Assembly: GCF_003097135.1 (NCBI RefSeq)
Contig: NZ_QEQL01000001.1
Location: forward strand, 744,001-808,000
Length of the DNA: 64,000 nt
DNA from: Pseudomonas sp. URIL14HWK12:I12
GTDB taxonomy: Bacteria > Pseudomonadota > Gammaproteobacteria > Pseudomonadales > Pseudomonadaceae
Reading direction: 5' to 3'
Of the stretch, positions 51,548-60,913 are shown in pieces. Both the position numbers and the translations under genes were made by a program. The notes beneath the pieces were generated by a model. It did not search any database, was not told the DNA's origin, and saw only the letters and a program-made list of their open reading frames with translations. The number at the start of each line of letters is the position of its first letter. Position 1 is the first letter of the stretch.

Positions 51548-51978
51548 ATGCAGGGTTGGTGCAATGGCAGTGGCGCGCCCGGCAGGCCGCCAGTGCGCCG
51601 CAAGCCGCCGTCGCTTGGGGTGACGCTGCGAGGCGCCTGCATGCGCGGCTCAAGCGCATGGCCGAAGGTGAGCTGGCAGGGTTGGAGGCGACGGCCAATG
51701 GCGAGGTGCTGGTGATCACTGGCCGGCCTGATACCTTGCCTTGGGTGGAAGGCGTGCAATACGCCTGTGCCGAACCGGCCGCTCCGGGCCTGTGGCTGCC
51801 AACCAGCTGGGAACCGGACGCCCCCCTGGACCTGCTCGGGCAAGCATTGCTGGCACGCTTCCCCCGGGCGCCGTTGCTGCTTTGGCACGCACCGGCAGCG
51901 GTCGTGCCGCTGGACCGCTGCCTGCCGGTGACGGCTCAGCACCTGCAACGCATCGAGCACGAATGGGCGGCGCACTGA
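51544..51978 (+). CDS. small bpX5-like protein of the ternary system
   Basis: A 144-residue protein with no signal or membrane span. It has WQWRARQAASAPQAAVAW, LPWVEGVQYACAEPAAPGLW and LLLWHAPAAVVPLDRCLPV, a pattern that I associate with the bpX5 accessory domain named for MoxR-vWA-beta-propeller ternary systems. That assignment is from memory and less certain than its neighbours. It is coupled to MoxR by ATGA and to the vWA-like gene by TGATG, so it is expressed stoichiometrically with them. Confidence 0.6.
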   Translation: MNAGLVQWQWRARQAASAPQAAVAWGDAARRLHARLKRMAEGELAGLEATANGEVLVITGRPDTLPWVEGVQYACAEPAAPGLWLPTSWEPDAPLDLLGQALLARFPRAPLLLWHAPAAVVPLDRCLPVTAQHLQRIEHEWAAH

Positions 51979-53807
51979 TGCAATTACCGAAATCACTGCA
52001 ACCTTGGCGCGAGTGGCTGCACGGGTTCAGGCCCGCCCAATTACCGTTGCTGGCCGACCTGCTCGGCCGCATCCACCCGATACTGGGCCCGTTGCGCGGC
52101 CTGCACCAGGGTGGCGTGCCGGAGCCGGATGGCCTGGGCGACCTGCAGCGCCGTGGCCCCTATGAGCGGCTGCTGGCCAGCGAATGGCTGCTGGCCGACG
52201 CGCTGCCAGAGGAGTTCATGCGCCGCGCCGTGACCGGCGAGCACCTGTTCCTCGCGCCTCACTATCGAGCACACCAGGCAAGCCGCTGGATCGTTGTGCT
52301 GTTCGATGCAGGCCCGCTGCAATGGGGTGCCCCCCGGCTGGTACAGGTGGCGCTGCTGATCCTGCTCGCCCGCCGGGCCCGGGAAGCCGGGGCCCAACTG
52401 CGCTGGGGCATCTTGCAAAGCGCACCGCACTTGCACGAGCTGCAAAGTGCATCCGAGCTCAAGCTGCTACTGGAGGCTCGGACCTACCAGCCGGTGAGCG
52501 AGGCGCACTGGCAGTGCTGGCACACCTGGTTGAGCGAGAAGGCTTATGACAGCGGCGAGCGCTGGGTGGTCGGCCAGCGGCTCCCAGCGTTGGGCCCCCG
52601 GGCCTGCACGCATCGGGTGCTTGTGCAGCCCAGCATCGATAGCCGGCGGCTGATCTTCGCACTGGAAGGTGCTACGCCGCGGCATTTGGAGCTGCCCGCT
52701 CCCAATGAGCGCCAGGCCTTGGAATTGATCAGAGGCGAGTTCGAGCAGGCAGCCCCCGCCAGGGTCAGTACACCCCGGGGCCAGATACCTCGGGTCGCGC
52801 TGACCCTGGCACCGATCATCGCCCCTAGCGGTTTGCACATCGCCCTGAAATTGCTCGACGAGCCCGGCCTGCTGGTGATCAAACTGCCGGCGCCTCGGCA
52901 GAAAAAGCCTCTGGACATCCGCCGGGTGCACTGGAGCGAACGAGGCACGCCCCTGGCCATCACCTTTCCTGGCCGCAGCCCCGGCGCGGTCATGAGCCTG
53001 GACGGGCTGCTCACCTTCTGGAACATGCCTCACCTCAAAGCCCTGCCCTTACCCGGCCGTGAGCAGCTGCAGATGCCGCCCGGCACCGCGGCGCTGCTGC
53101 CGGTGGTGTGGCTGCACAATGGCACCTATGGCCGGGTGTTCCTGCACGATACCCAGGGGCGCCTGGCGTTCTGGGTGATCGATAACGGTAAGTTACCCAA
53201 CCCGCAGCGCGCCGGCGTCACCCACATGATGGCAGCCGACGTGGTGGGCATGGCGCAGGTGGAGCTGCATACCCTGGCCTATCTTCGCCACCATGGCGGC
53301 CGCTTGTACCTGTACCGGGTCACCCCATGGATCACCACCGCTGAGGGTGAAATGATCGGCACAGCGAAGTCCGTCGAGCAGGTGTTGTTCGCGGCCAGCG
53401 CGGGCTGGAACAAGGCCTTGCGCGGCTGTGCATGGATGCACAGCGTCGACGGCGCCCAGCACTGGCAGCTAATCGCGCCCAATCTGAAGGCCGAGCAGGT
53501 CGAGCTGGCGCCCCGCTGGCGCGCCATCGGTTTGCTGATCGATGAACAAGAATGCTTCACCCTGGTGTTGGTGAGCCCCGACCAGCAGACCGTGGCCCGC
53601 TACGATCACGGCGCGCAAGAGGTGCTCTTCACCACGCTGTCGCCCATCGCGCGCATCAGCTTCTGCCCGCTGAACGGGCTGATCTGTGCCCTGACCAAGA
53701 CGCGGGAACTGATCGTGTACTCGATCAAGAATGATCGCCAGGTGCTGCAGGTGCTGTGCAACCACGTTCCACCGGCTTTGGAGGGCCCTGCCGATGCAAC
53801 ACGCTGA
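51978..53807 (+). CDS. vWA-like/beta-propeller protein of the ternary system
   Basis: A 609-residue protein. An N-terminal region (1-~95) leads to a vWA-like domain (~103-215) whose first strand is SRWIVVLFDAGPLQW. The DxSxS MIDAS motif is replaced by D110-A-G112-P-L114, so metal binding is probably lost. The C-terminal ~390 residues show repeating beta strands with WxxD-type turns (IRRVHWSERGTPLAITF, VFLHDTQGRLAFWVIDNGK), consistent with a beta-propeller. It pairs with MoxR in the family model. It overlaps the bpX6-like gene by 14 nt. Confidence 0.72.
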   Translation: MQLPKSLQPWREWLHGFRPAQLPLLADLLGRIHPILGPLRGLHQGGVPEPDGLGDLQRRGPYERLLASEWLLADALPEEFMRRAVTGEHLFLAPHYRAHQASRWIVVLFDAGPLQWGAPRLVQVALLILLARRAREAGAQLRWGILQSAPHLHELQSASELKLLLEARTYQPVSEAHWQCWHTWLSEKAYDSGERWVVGQRLPALGPRACTHRVLVQPSIDSRRLIFALEGATPRHLELPAPNERQALELIRGEFEQAAPARVSTPRGQIPRVALTLAPIIAPSGLHIALKLLDEPGLLVIKLPAPRQKKPLDIRRVHWSERGTPLAITFPGRSPGAVMSLDGLLTFWNMPHLKALPLPGREQLQMPPGTAALLPVVWLHNGTYGRVFLHDTQGRLAFWVIDNGKLPNPQRAGVTHMMAADVVGMAQVELHTLAYLRHHGGRLYLYRVTPWITTAEGEMIGTAKSVEQVLFAASAGWNKALRGCAWMHSVDGAQHWQLIAPNLKAEQVELAPRWRAIGLLIDEQECFTLVLVSPDQQTVARYDHGAQEVLFTTLSPIARISFCPLNGLICALTKTRELIVYSIKNDRQVLQVLCNHVPPALEGPADATR

Positions 53808-56739
53808 CGCCTTGAAAGTCCGCCAGCCTACGCTCAGCGGTTCGCAGCCGGTCGAGGCGCTGTGGTTCCCGGCCGAGCGTTTCAGCGAACCTGAGCGGGC
53901 CGGGCTGATCCTGGCGCACTGGCAGGCCGGCGCCAGCGCCTGGCGCTTTGCCGAGGGCGACCTGTTGCGCTTGCCCACAGCACGCACGCAGCTGTGCGAG
54001 AGCCTGGCCGGCTGGCCGCTGGTGCGCCAGGGCCGTACCCTTTGCTCAGCCCCGCTGACGGCCGAAGAACGCAAGCGCGTGGAAGCGGCAGACATCTGCC
54101 TGGTGCGAGGCGGCAGGGCCGATGCCCTGTACCTGCGCGACGCCACGGCCCTGGCACCGAGCCAATGGATCGACATCGGCCAGTACGCGCTGCTCGACAC
54201 CTACGATTGCCGCGACGTATTGCCCGAGGCGTTGATCGAGCCTGAAGCGGTGAAGGTCGATATCCGTGAGATCCTCGGCGATGCCATCGCCCCGGCCAAC
54301 CCCGAGCGCGAACAGGTGATGCGCGCCTTGCTCGAGCGGCAGGCTATCGCTGATAAAGCCGAGGCGGCTGGCAGCGCTTCGCGCAATGGTTCATCTGCGC
54401 AAGGCGACGGCGCGTCGCGGTATAGCCTGCCGAACCTGATAGCGATTGGCCTGGCCATCGCATTCTATGCGCTGCACGAGTACCGCGCCGGCAGGCGGGC
54501 ACCGGCCTCCTCCAGTGCCGCACCGTTATCGCCCTTGCACCCGGCATCGGCGGCGCCTACCCCGCTGGATGCGAGCAGCATGCTGGTATCGGCGTTGATC
54601 AGCGTGGTGGTGCTGACCGTGCTGTTGATGGGGCTGCGGGCCCTGCTGAACCGCCGGCCTGCAGCCAAGGGGGCCAAGCCGGGTGCCGGCCCCGCAGGCC
54701 GGGCTGCGCCCCATGTGCCCCCCCGCGCCAGTGACAGCCCTGCACCTTCGAGCCGGTGGCGGCGGTGGTTCGCCCGCTTGGCGGAGCGAACCCGCCTGTC
54801 GAGGCTTTACGGCAAGCGCCAGGCTGCGTACCTGCAGCACATGTTGAGGCTGTTCGAATCCGGCGACCTGCACGAGGCGCTGCGCCATGCCCTGCCGCTG
54901 GGCGATGATCAGCCGCCTCAGGGGCAAGCGTTCGGCACTCCCGGCCGGCGCGACGACCTGGCGCTGAGCCTCAGGCCAAGTTCAGGCCTGGGCATGGCGT
55001 TGGGGCCAGACCTGCAGGAGCACCTGAAGAAGGTGTACCGGCAGTCGTTCGAACGTCTCGACCGCGAAGGCCGCGTCGAGGAAGCGGTGTTCGTGCTCGC
55101 CGAGCTGCTCAAAGCCCGCCAGGAGGCGCTGGATTACCTTGAGAAGCACCAGCGCTTTCGGCAGGCCGCTGAACTCTCACTGGCCTGGGACATGCCGGCC
55201 GCAATGATCGTGCGGCTGCTGTGCCTGGCCGAAGATTGGCAGCGCGCGCTGCAAGTGGCCCGGCGTGACAACGCTTTTGCCGATGCCGTGCTGTTGCTCG
55301 AAAGCAAACAGCCTGATGCGGCCAGCCGGCTGCGGCTGGAGTGGGCGCAGGCGCTGACGGACAAAGGCCGGTGGTTGCAGGCGGTGGAAGTGATCTGGGC
55401 CCTGCCCGAGCAACGTGAGCGTGCCGTGCAATGGTTGCTGGCTGCCGAAGCCACGGGCGGGAGCCTGGCCATCGGCGCCCTGGTCAAGCGGGCGGCGCTG
55501 CTGCCCGACACCCTGAGCCGTTACGAGGCCTGGATCGACAAGCTGCGCAACGACCCTGAGCGCCACGCCGAACGTGCCACTCTCGCTCAGGAATTGCTCG
55601 CGCACAAAGCCAACCATAGCCCTGAGCTTGCATCGCTGGCCGCAGCGACCGTGCGGGCGATCGTCTGCGACCAGGTAAGCGCGCCCTCGCCCTTGTCGCT
55701 GAATCAGCTGCAGGCGCTGGTGAAGATGAGCCGCGACAAACTTCTGCAGGCCGACTTGCCCAGCAGCGCGCTGCCCCGCCATACGCCCAACTCAGCCCTG
55801 GAACACCGCCGCGATCCGCTGCCGCTAACGCCACCTGAGGCCGGCCACCGGCCGATCTTCGACGCAGTGCCGCTGGCCGATGGCCGCTATCTGCTGGCGC
55901 TGGGTGAAGCCGGTGCCGTGGTGATCGAAAGCACTGGCCAATCGGCGTTTCATTTCCCGGTGCCCACGCAGCGGATTGTGATCGGGCACAGCCGCCAGGT
56001 GGCACTGGCATTGGCCAACCGGGGTGAGGTGTGGCGCATTTGCAAACTCGACCTGGTCAACCGAAGCGCCAGCGACCTGGGCGTGCTCAGGCTCGACGCG
56101 TTCGCCAGCCTGTTCGATGGCAGCGCCTGGACCATCGCTCGGGGCCGAACGGTGCGCAGGGTGGACGTCGACCGGCGCTTCGAGACGCTCTGGCACGTCG
56201 ACGACTTGCCGGGGCACGTCGCGCACCTCCACGACGACCTGCACAACGAAACCCTGGTGCTGCGCACCGGGCAGGAGACAGAACTCTGGCATTACCGCCT
56301 GCCCCAGCGCCGTTTGCTTGGCCGTGAACCAGCACCTGCCCGTGCGTTCCCGGACGGCTGGCAGGTGTTCAACGCCATCGGGCAAACCGTGGAGCTACGG
56401 CTCAGGCGAAGCGAGGGTGCCGAAACCCTGCTGGAGGTGGGCAAGGCGGGCGCGAGCAATGGCTATCGGTTGCCCGGCCTGGTTGAGGAGGGAGCCGGCC
56501 TGCCTAAGGTCCATTGCGACGGCGCCTGGCTGATAGCCAGTTACGCGGCCGGGAGCTCAACGGCTGGCTGGCAGTTCATTCACCGCGGCCGAAATCAGCT
56601 GTGCGCTACGTTGAGCTGGCCCTTTGAACAGGCTCAATTTCGCTGCGTGGATGACCAGTGGCTGGTATTCGACCATCAAGGCCGCTTGCTGCACATCAAC
56701 CCGGCCACCTCCGAAGCCCATTCGGTGTCGGTTCGGTGA
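53794..56739 (+). CDS. bpX6-like membrane/beta-propeller protein of the ternary system
   Basis: A 981-residue protein. The N-terminal ~175 residues match the pattern of the bpX6 domain (PVEALWFPAERFSEPERAGL, LAGWPLVRQGRTLCSAPL). Two membrane spans follow at ~213-228 and 262-286 (LVSALISVVVLTVLLMGL), then an alpha-helical region (~330-650, with EEAVFVLAELLKARQEALDY) and a C-terminal beta-propeller (~680-981, e.g. VPLADGRYLLALGEAGAVV). Start ATG 53794 (MQHADALKV) has GGAGG at 9 nt. It appears to be the membrane-anchored component that links the complex to the envelope. Confidence 0.75.
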   Translation: MQHADALKVRQPTLSGSQPVEALWFPAERFSEPERAGLILAHWQAGASAWRFAEGDLLRLPTARTQLCESLAGWPLVRQGRTLCSAPLTAEERKRVEAADICLVRGGRADALYLRDATALAPSQWIDIGQYALLDTYDCRDVLPEALIEPEAVKVDIREILGDAIAPANPEREQVMRALLERQAIADKAEAAGSASRNGSSAQGDGASRYSLPNLIAIGLAIAFYALHEYRAGRRAPASSSAAPLSPLHPASAAPTPLDASSMLVSALISVVVLTVLLMGLRALLNRRPAAKGAKPGAGPAGRAAPHVPPRASDSPAPSSRWRRWFARLAERTRLSRLYGKRQAAYLQHMLRLFESGDLHEALRHALPLGDDQPPQGQAFGTPGRRDDLALSLRPSSGLGMALGPDLQEHLKKVYRQSFERLDREGRVEEAVFVLAELLKARQEALDYLEKHQRFRQAAELSLAWDMPAAMIVRLLCLAEDWQRALQVARRDNAFADAVLLLESKQPDAASRLRLEWAQALTDKGRWLQAVEVIWALPEQRERAVQWLLAAEATGGSLAIGALVKRAALLPDTLSRYEAWIDKLRNDPERHAERATLAQELLAHKANHSPELASLAAATVRAIVCDQVSAPSPLSLNQLQALVKMSRDKLLQADLPSSALPRHTPNSALEHRRDPLPLTPPEAGHRPIFDAVPLADGRYLLALGEAGAVVIESTGQSAFHFPVPTQRIVIGHSRQVALALANRGEVWRICKLDLVNRSASDLGVLRLDAFASLFDGSAWTIARGRTVRRVDVDRRFETLWHVDDLPGHVAHLHDDLHNETLVLRTGQETELWHYRLPQRRLLGREPAPARAFPDGWQVFNAIGQTVELRLRRSEGAETLLEVGKAGASNGYRLPGLVEEGAGLPKVHCDGAWLIASYAAGSSTAGWQFIHRGRNQLCATLSWPFEQAQFRCVDDQWLVFDHQGRLLHINPATSEAHSVSVR

Positions 56740-56821
56740 TACCTGCATTGGCCCCGGAGCGCCGCCAATCCGGGGTTACCCAATACAGTACGGCTGCCCA
56801 TTTGCACCTCAAATGCCCGCC

Positions 56822-56858
56822 CGCAAAAAGCCCAGCATCAAGCTGGGCTTTTTGCGGG
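56822..56858. terminator. strong bidirectional rho-independent terminator
   Basis: GCAAAAAGCCCAGC-ATCAA-GCTGGGCTTTTTGC is a near-perfect palindrome with a GC core (56830-56848) and a U-tract in both directions. It lies between the bpX6-like gene and the convergent small-protein gene at 56873. Confidence 0.9.
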
Positions 56859-56872
56859 CGCTTGCGCAGTCG

Positions 56873-57064
56873 TCAATCGGCACCGGGCCTTGCGGTGCCA
56901 TTGTTCCTGTCCTCTAGGGCGTCCTGATCAGAGCCGGGGTTACCAGGAGGAGGTGTCCAATTCGCCGGGCGCTCATGGCCCTGCTGTGGCTCCGAGGGGG
57001 TTTGTTCCAACCCCGAGCCGTGGTCGGCGCCAGTGTCGATTTGCGCATCATGTTCGATCGTCAT
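56873..57064 (-). CDS. small disordered acidic/proline-rich protein (63 aa)
   Basis: MTIEHDAQIDTGADHGSGLE and on to a Pro/Gly/Asp-rich C-terminus (PPPGNPGSDQDALEDRNNG). No hydrophobic core, so likely intrinsically disordered. GGAG is 6 nt before the ATG, and the next small gene (57082-57261) lies 17 nt upstream in the same direction. Function unknown. Confidence 0.62.
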   Translation of the reverse strand: MTIEHDAQIDTGADHGSGLEQTPSEPQQGHERPANWTPPPGNPGSDQDALEDRNNGTARPGAD

Positions 57065-57081
57065 GAACGTCTCCAGATAAC

Positions 57082-57261
57082 TCAGTGCTGGGTAGGCCGT
57101 TTGAGGTCGGGGTCTTCGCCACCCGCCGGCTCATCCGAGCCTGCAGGCCAATGGTCTTGAGAATCATCGCGGGGCGTGCCCGGGGCGGGGGTCAGGTCCG
57201 GCTCGATCTGCTCGACAGGCCGGCCCACGGGGGATGCAGGGTCAGTGGGCTTGATGTCCAT
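57082..57261 (-). CDS. small disordered acidic/proline-rich protein (59 aa)
   Basis: MDIKPTDPASPVGRPVEQIE followed by a Pro/Asp/Glu-rich segment. ATG 57261 is preceded by GAGGTG. Similar in composition to its neighbour at 56873 and to the 72-residue protein at 60914. These look like related small hydrophilic proteins, possibly stress-linked, but no family is recognised. Confidence 0.6.
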   Translation of the reverse strand: MDIKPTDPASPVGRPVEQIEPDLTPAPGTPRDDSQDHWPAGSDEPAGGEDPDLKRPTQH

Positions 57262-57328
57262 GTTCACCTCGTTGGCAATGGTAAACAGTGGAGCACGGGG
57301 TACAGCGAAAAGTGCTATTGGATTGCGC

Positions 57329-60013
57329 TTAGAATTGATAGGCCGCACGTAGTGATAACGCATCCGATCGCGACTGCTCGCCCAACGCACGGGTGCCCTG
57401 ATAGCCGATGCCCGTGCTGATGCCCGAGGCCCACAACAGGTCTGCACCCAGCGCGGCGGCCAGCGTGTCATCACCAAACCCGCGGGTGGTGACTGAATAG
57501 CTCGAATCATCGATATCGACATACCCCAATCGCGCCGTGGAATCAGCATTGAGGGTGTGGCTTAGCTCCAGCCGAGAGCGCAGTGTCAGGTGGGCCCAGC
57601 CCAACGGAATGCCATATTGCCCTCGCACGCCTGCGGTGCCTGACACCAGAGCCACCCGTTGCTGGGCGTAGGCGAGGTTGTATCCGTCTGCATTTGCTTC
57701 TTTATAGGCGTGTAGCCAGGTCGTCGAGGTGCTCAGGCGGCCGTAGGGGGATATCAACCAGCTCATCCCCTTGATCTCGTAGCCTGCGCTCAGGGCGCCG
57801 AACAACTGGTCGCCATCGCGCGTACCCTTGGCATCGGCATTGGCAGCAGGCACGTAACGCCGGGTGTCGAATTGCAAACGGCTGTAACCAAACAGTGCAT
57901 CCAGAAATACCGCGCCGGGGTGGAAGCTACCGTACGCCGCGAGGCTGTACGCCTTGCCGCGGCTATAGCTGCCTGAGGAGCCGATGTCGCTATGGTCGTT
58001 GCCAAAGCCAATACCGGCGCCCAGCGTGAGTGCCGGGCTGAGGCTGAAGTCGATACCACTGCTCACGCCGAGCGTGCTGTTGCTGACTTTGCTACCGCCG
58101 CGCTGGGTGCTGCCAAAATCGACATAGCCGCCACTCCAGACCGATACCTCGCCGCCGGCGGGCGGTTGCCCAGTTGGGCGTTCGGCAGTGGCCTGCAAGG
58201 CGGGGCCTGGGTCGGTTGCCAGCAGCTGCGTGGTGCCGAATACACGGGGCTCGTACAGGCCGGGCCCTGCCTCGCCCTGCCCCTTCACGGCTTGAGCCTG
58301 CATCGGAGCAAATCGCAGGTTGAAGGCGCTGCGGTGGCCCTCGGGGCTGTGAAGCTGCTCCAGGCGGTCAGTGAAGTTGCTGACCTGTGCCCGCGCGAAC
58401 TGCTGGGCACTCTGGGCCTGGGCGCTGAGCACCCCGATAACCTCGGGGTCACGGCTCGGGTCAGGCCGCGTGTTTATCTGTAGCGTCAAGGTTGCCGGCG
58501 CCGACGTACCTGCCGCATTGGCCAACGTGAAACGCAAGGTCGCCGTGCCACTGGCCTTCGGCGCTGCAGTAATGCTCAACACAGTGCCATTGAGGTGGGC
58601 AGTGCCCACCGAGCTGGCTAGCGTATCGAGCAGGCTTGCAGCGATGAAAGGCCCCCCGCTTGCGCCGGCACTCAGGTCAAGGCTCGCACTTTGGCCGCCC
58701 ATGAGCGCCAGTGAGGCGTTGGCCGCTATCGCCGTAGCGGCGTTGATGTCCAGCGTGTAGTGGGCTGTAACCTGGGCTGAATGAGCGTCGCTTGCAGTGA
58801 CGGAAAAAGAGCTGCTGCCGGCAAGCGTGGGTGTACCCGATAGGTTGCCGGAGGTTGGGTCCAGCGCCAGGCCCGCGGGTAGGGCCGCCGCAGTGAAAGT
58901 GTAAGGCCCGGTGCCACCGCTGGCGCTGAACGTTCCATGATAGGGGCTCCCCAGGGTTGCAGCCGGGAGCGGGCCGGCACCTGGTGATAGCGCGAGCGTG
59001 GCTGGGGTTACTGAAACAGTGACCGTAGCCGGCGAAGAAGTCCCTGAACCATTGGAGGCGGTGTAGCCAAAGCTATCACTGCCGGAATAGCCAGCGGCCG
59101 GTGTGTAGACGATGCCTGTTCCAGACGCCGTCGCCGTGCCATGGCTGGCCGGAGTGGAAACGGCCACTGAGGTGGCCGAACCGGTGATCAAGAGCGTAAT
59201 CGGGTTGTTGGCGCTGTTGGCGGCAACGCTGGCAGTGGCATTGCCAGCCACTGGCGCAGGTTGTGCGCGGGTAACGGTGACGGTGTAGGTTTGCGAGGTC
59301 TGGCGGTCAGCCGCAACGACCACGATATTGAAGGTATTGTCACCCACCGCTAAAGGAATGGCCGCAGAGTCTGTGCCCGAGGCGACCGCAGCGCCGTTGA
59401 CCATGATAGTGCCTCCCGCGTCAGCTGCAGTGGGCCTGGCCGTCAGTGCCGTCGTAGCATTGCTCACCGATACGCTGTAGCGAGTACCGCTACTGCTGAA
59501 GCCCGGCGCCAGGCTGCCCGCCGACAGTGACAGCGCCGACAGGCTCGCATCGGTGGAGGCCTGTGCGCTGCTGGTACAGGTAAACACCAGGTTGCTGATC
59601 TGGCCTTGAGTGGTTGAAGCGCGGATAGCGATACCATTGGTTTCCAAGCTCGGTGTAGGCACCGTCAAGGTCACTGTGTGCGGCGTATTGCTGTTGGAGT
59701 TGGCAGCATTGTAGGTGCTGAAGCCAGACAGGTTATAGCGCGAGAGCCCCACACTGTCGGCGGTCGTCGGGCTTGAGCCCTGCCCTGCCCCATTGTCCTG
59801 GAACGTCAGGGTCAGTGCGTCGCCGGGTAGAAAGTCGGCAGCCGGGTATCGATTCGTCGAAAAAGACAACGCCGTAGCGCCAGACAAGCCATTGAGCGTG
59901 GCGCAACCGTTCGACAGTGCGAAGGCATCTGGTATTGCGACCGCCATCAAGATGGCCGAAGCCATTGCAGCGAATAATCGCTGCCTGAACACTGCCCGCA
60001 CGCCTTTCCCCAT
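57329..60013 (-). CDS. autotransporter (type Va) with cadherin/Ig-like passenger
   Basis: An 894-residue outer-membrane protein. The signal peptide (1-~33, IPDAFA) precedes a passenger of several beta-sandwich domains: a cadherin-like beta-sandwich at ~150-255 (SLSALSLSAGSLAPGFSSS, DNTFNIVVVAADRQTSQTYT), an Ig-like/VCBS-type domain (~255-335, AAGYSGSDSFGYTASNGSG) and a putative Ig domain (~340-430, LPAGLALDPTSGNLSGTPT). The autotransporter beta-barrel covers the last ~280 residues (WSGGYVDFGSTQRGG) and ends in AAYQF with the terminal Phe recognised by BamA. It does not carry a catalytic motif. Likely surface-displayed adhesin. Confidence 0.92.
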   Translation of the reverse strand: MGKGVRAVFRQRLFAAMASAILMAVAIPDAFALSNGCATLNGLSGATALSFSTNRYPAADFLPGDALTLTFQDNGAGQGSSPTTADSVGLSRYNLSGFSTYNAANSNSNTPHTVTLTVPTPSLETNGIAIRASTTQGQISNLVFTCTSSAQASTDASLSALSLSAGSLAPGFSSSGTRYSVSVSNATTALTARPTAADAGGTIMVNGAAVASGTDSAAIPLAVGDNTFNIVVVAADRQTSQTYTVTVTRAQPAPVAGNATASVAANSANNPITLLITGSATSVAVSTPASHGTATASGTGIVYTPAAGYSGSDSFGYTASNGSGTSSPATVTVSVTPATLALSPGAGPLPAATLGSPYHGTFSASGGTGPYTFTAAALPAGLALDPTSGNLSGTPTLAGSSSFSVTASDAHSAQVTAHYTLDINAATAIAANASLALMGGQSASLDLSAGASGGPFIAASLLDTLASSVGTAHLNGTVLSITAAPKASGTATLRFTLANAAGTSAPATLTLQINTRPDPSRDPEVIGVLSAQAQSAQQFARAQVSNFTDRLEQLHSPEGHRSAFNLRFAPMQAQAVKGQGEAGPGLYEPRVFGTTQLLATDPGPALQATAERPTGQPPAGGEVSVWSGGYVDFGSTQRGGSKVSNSTLGVSSGIDFSLSPALTLGAGIGFGNDHSDIGSSGSYSRGKAYSLAAYGSFHPGAVFLDALFGYSRLQFDTRRYVPAANADAKGTRDGDQLFGALSAGYEIKGMSWLISPYGRLSTSTTWLHAYKEANADGYNLAYAQQRVALVSGTAGVRGQYGIPLGWAHLTLRSRLELSHTLNADSTARLGYVDIDDSSYSVTTRGFGDDTLAAALGADLLWASGISTGIGYQGTRALGEQSRSDALSLRAAYQF

Positions 60014-60160
60014 GGTCTAGTGACTGAGCGCTCGACACGTATCGCGGGCTACCCAAGTGATAGACGAAGTATCGGCAGCAAGCGGGGCAACTTGAAGCTG
60101 CGGGCGACGCGCGTGAGCGGTGCATCAGCGGGCTTATGCGTGGGGCCTGAAAACGCAAAA

Positions 60161-60176
60161 CCCCGGCGCGCCGGGG
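60161..60176 (-). terminator. rho-independent terminator after the pagL gene
   Basis: On the minus strand CCCCGGCGCGCCGGGG, an 8-bp self-complementary stem, is followed by TTTTGCGTTTT, a good U-rich tract. It follows the lipid A deacylase gene. Confidence 0.85.
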
Positions 60177-60201
60177 TCATGCCAGGTGGAACAACCTGCG
60201 A

Positions 60202-60717
60202 TCAGATCGCGTGGCTGTAAAACAGCGAGTACGACTCGATACCGTCGTTAGGCTGCTTGATACTGCCATTGGAGTAGTGGATCGCGCGGATACCCACTTT
60301 CTGGGTCTCCCCGAATTTCAGGCCGGCACCGATGCGATCTTCGAAGTTGAAGGCCGAGCCGAACTTCTGATCGCCGGCGCTGGTGCCCGAAAACAGCGAG
60401 ACGCCGATGCCGGCCTCCAGGAACGGTTTGATGTTGCCTTGCCCGAACTCATAGACAAACACCGGAGCGAAGGAAATCGAATGCCGACCGCCCGCCTCCT
60501 TGCCGGCCTCCCAATAGGTGTAGCCCAGGTCCCAGTAGCCGGTGACTTTGCCGGTCGAACTCTCCAGCCACGACTTGTCCCAGTTGAACCCCAATGCTGC
60601 GCGGGCGGTATAGCCGCCCTGGCTGGTCGCCCCCACTGCGCCGGAAATATCGGCGGCAAAAGTAGGCGTTGCAATAGCACTTGCGATCAGCAACAGGGGG
60701 GCAATGCTTTTTCTCAT
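60202..60717 (-). CDS. pagL: lipid A 3-O-deacylase (PagL family)
   Basis: A 171-residue outer-membrane beta-barrel enzyme that removes the 3-O-acyl chain from lipid A. The signal peptide (MRKSIAPLLLIASAIATPTFA) is followed by eight-strand barrel sequences. The catalytic His-Ser pair is H147 and S149 in IRAIHYSNGS, with E161 in DGIESYS completing the triad. Start 60717 is preferred (GGGA at 6 nt). An AT-rich leader suggests regulation. Removing an acyl chain typically reduces endotoxicity and modulates membrane properties. Confidence 0.93.
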   Translation of the reverse strand: MRKSIAPLLLIASAIATPTFAADISGAVGATSQGGYTARAALGFNWDKSWLESSTGKVTGYWDLGYTYWEAGKEAGGRHSISFAPVFVYEFGQGNIKPFLEAGIGVSLFSGTSAGDQKFGSAFNFEDRIGAGLKFGETQKVGIRAIHYSNGSIKQPNDGIESYSLFYSHAI

Positions 60718-60913
60718 TTTTAGTCCCATCAGCACGTTATTTAGGAATATTGCTGTATAGCAAAAAGGCATTATGGACTTACAAATCAGAAAAAGTCTTC
60801 ATCGAGTAGAGCGAATGCTCCAATACGTGAATGGCGTCACTGCGCCTGCGCCGTCAACAGGCCGAACACTGTTTCGGCGGCAGGCAGCCCGGCAGACCGC
60901 CGGGCGTGATCGG

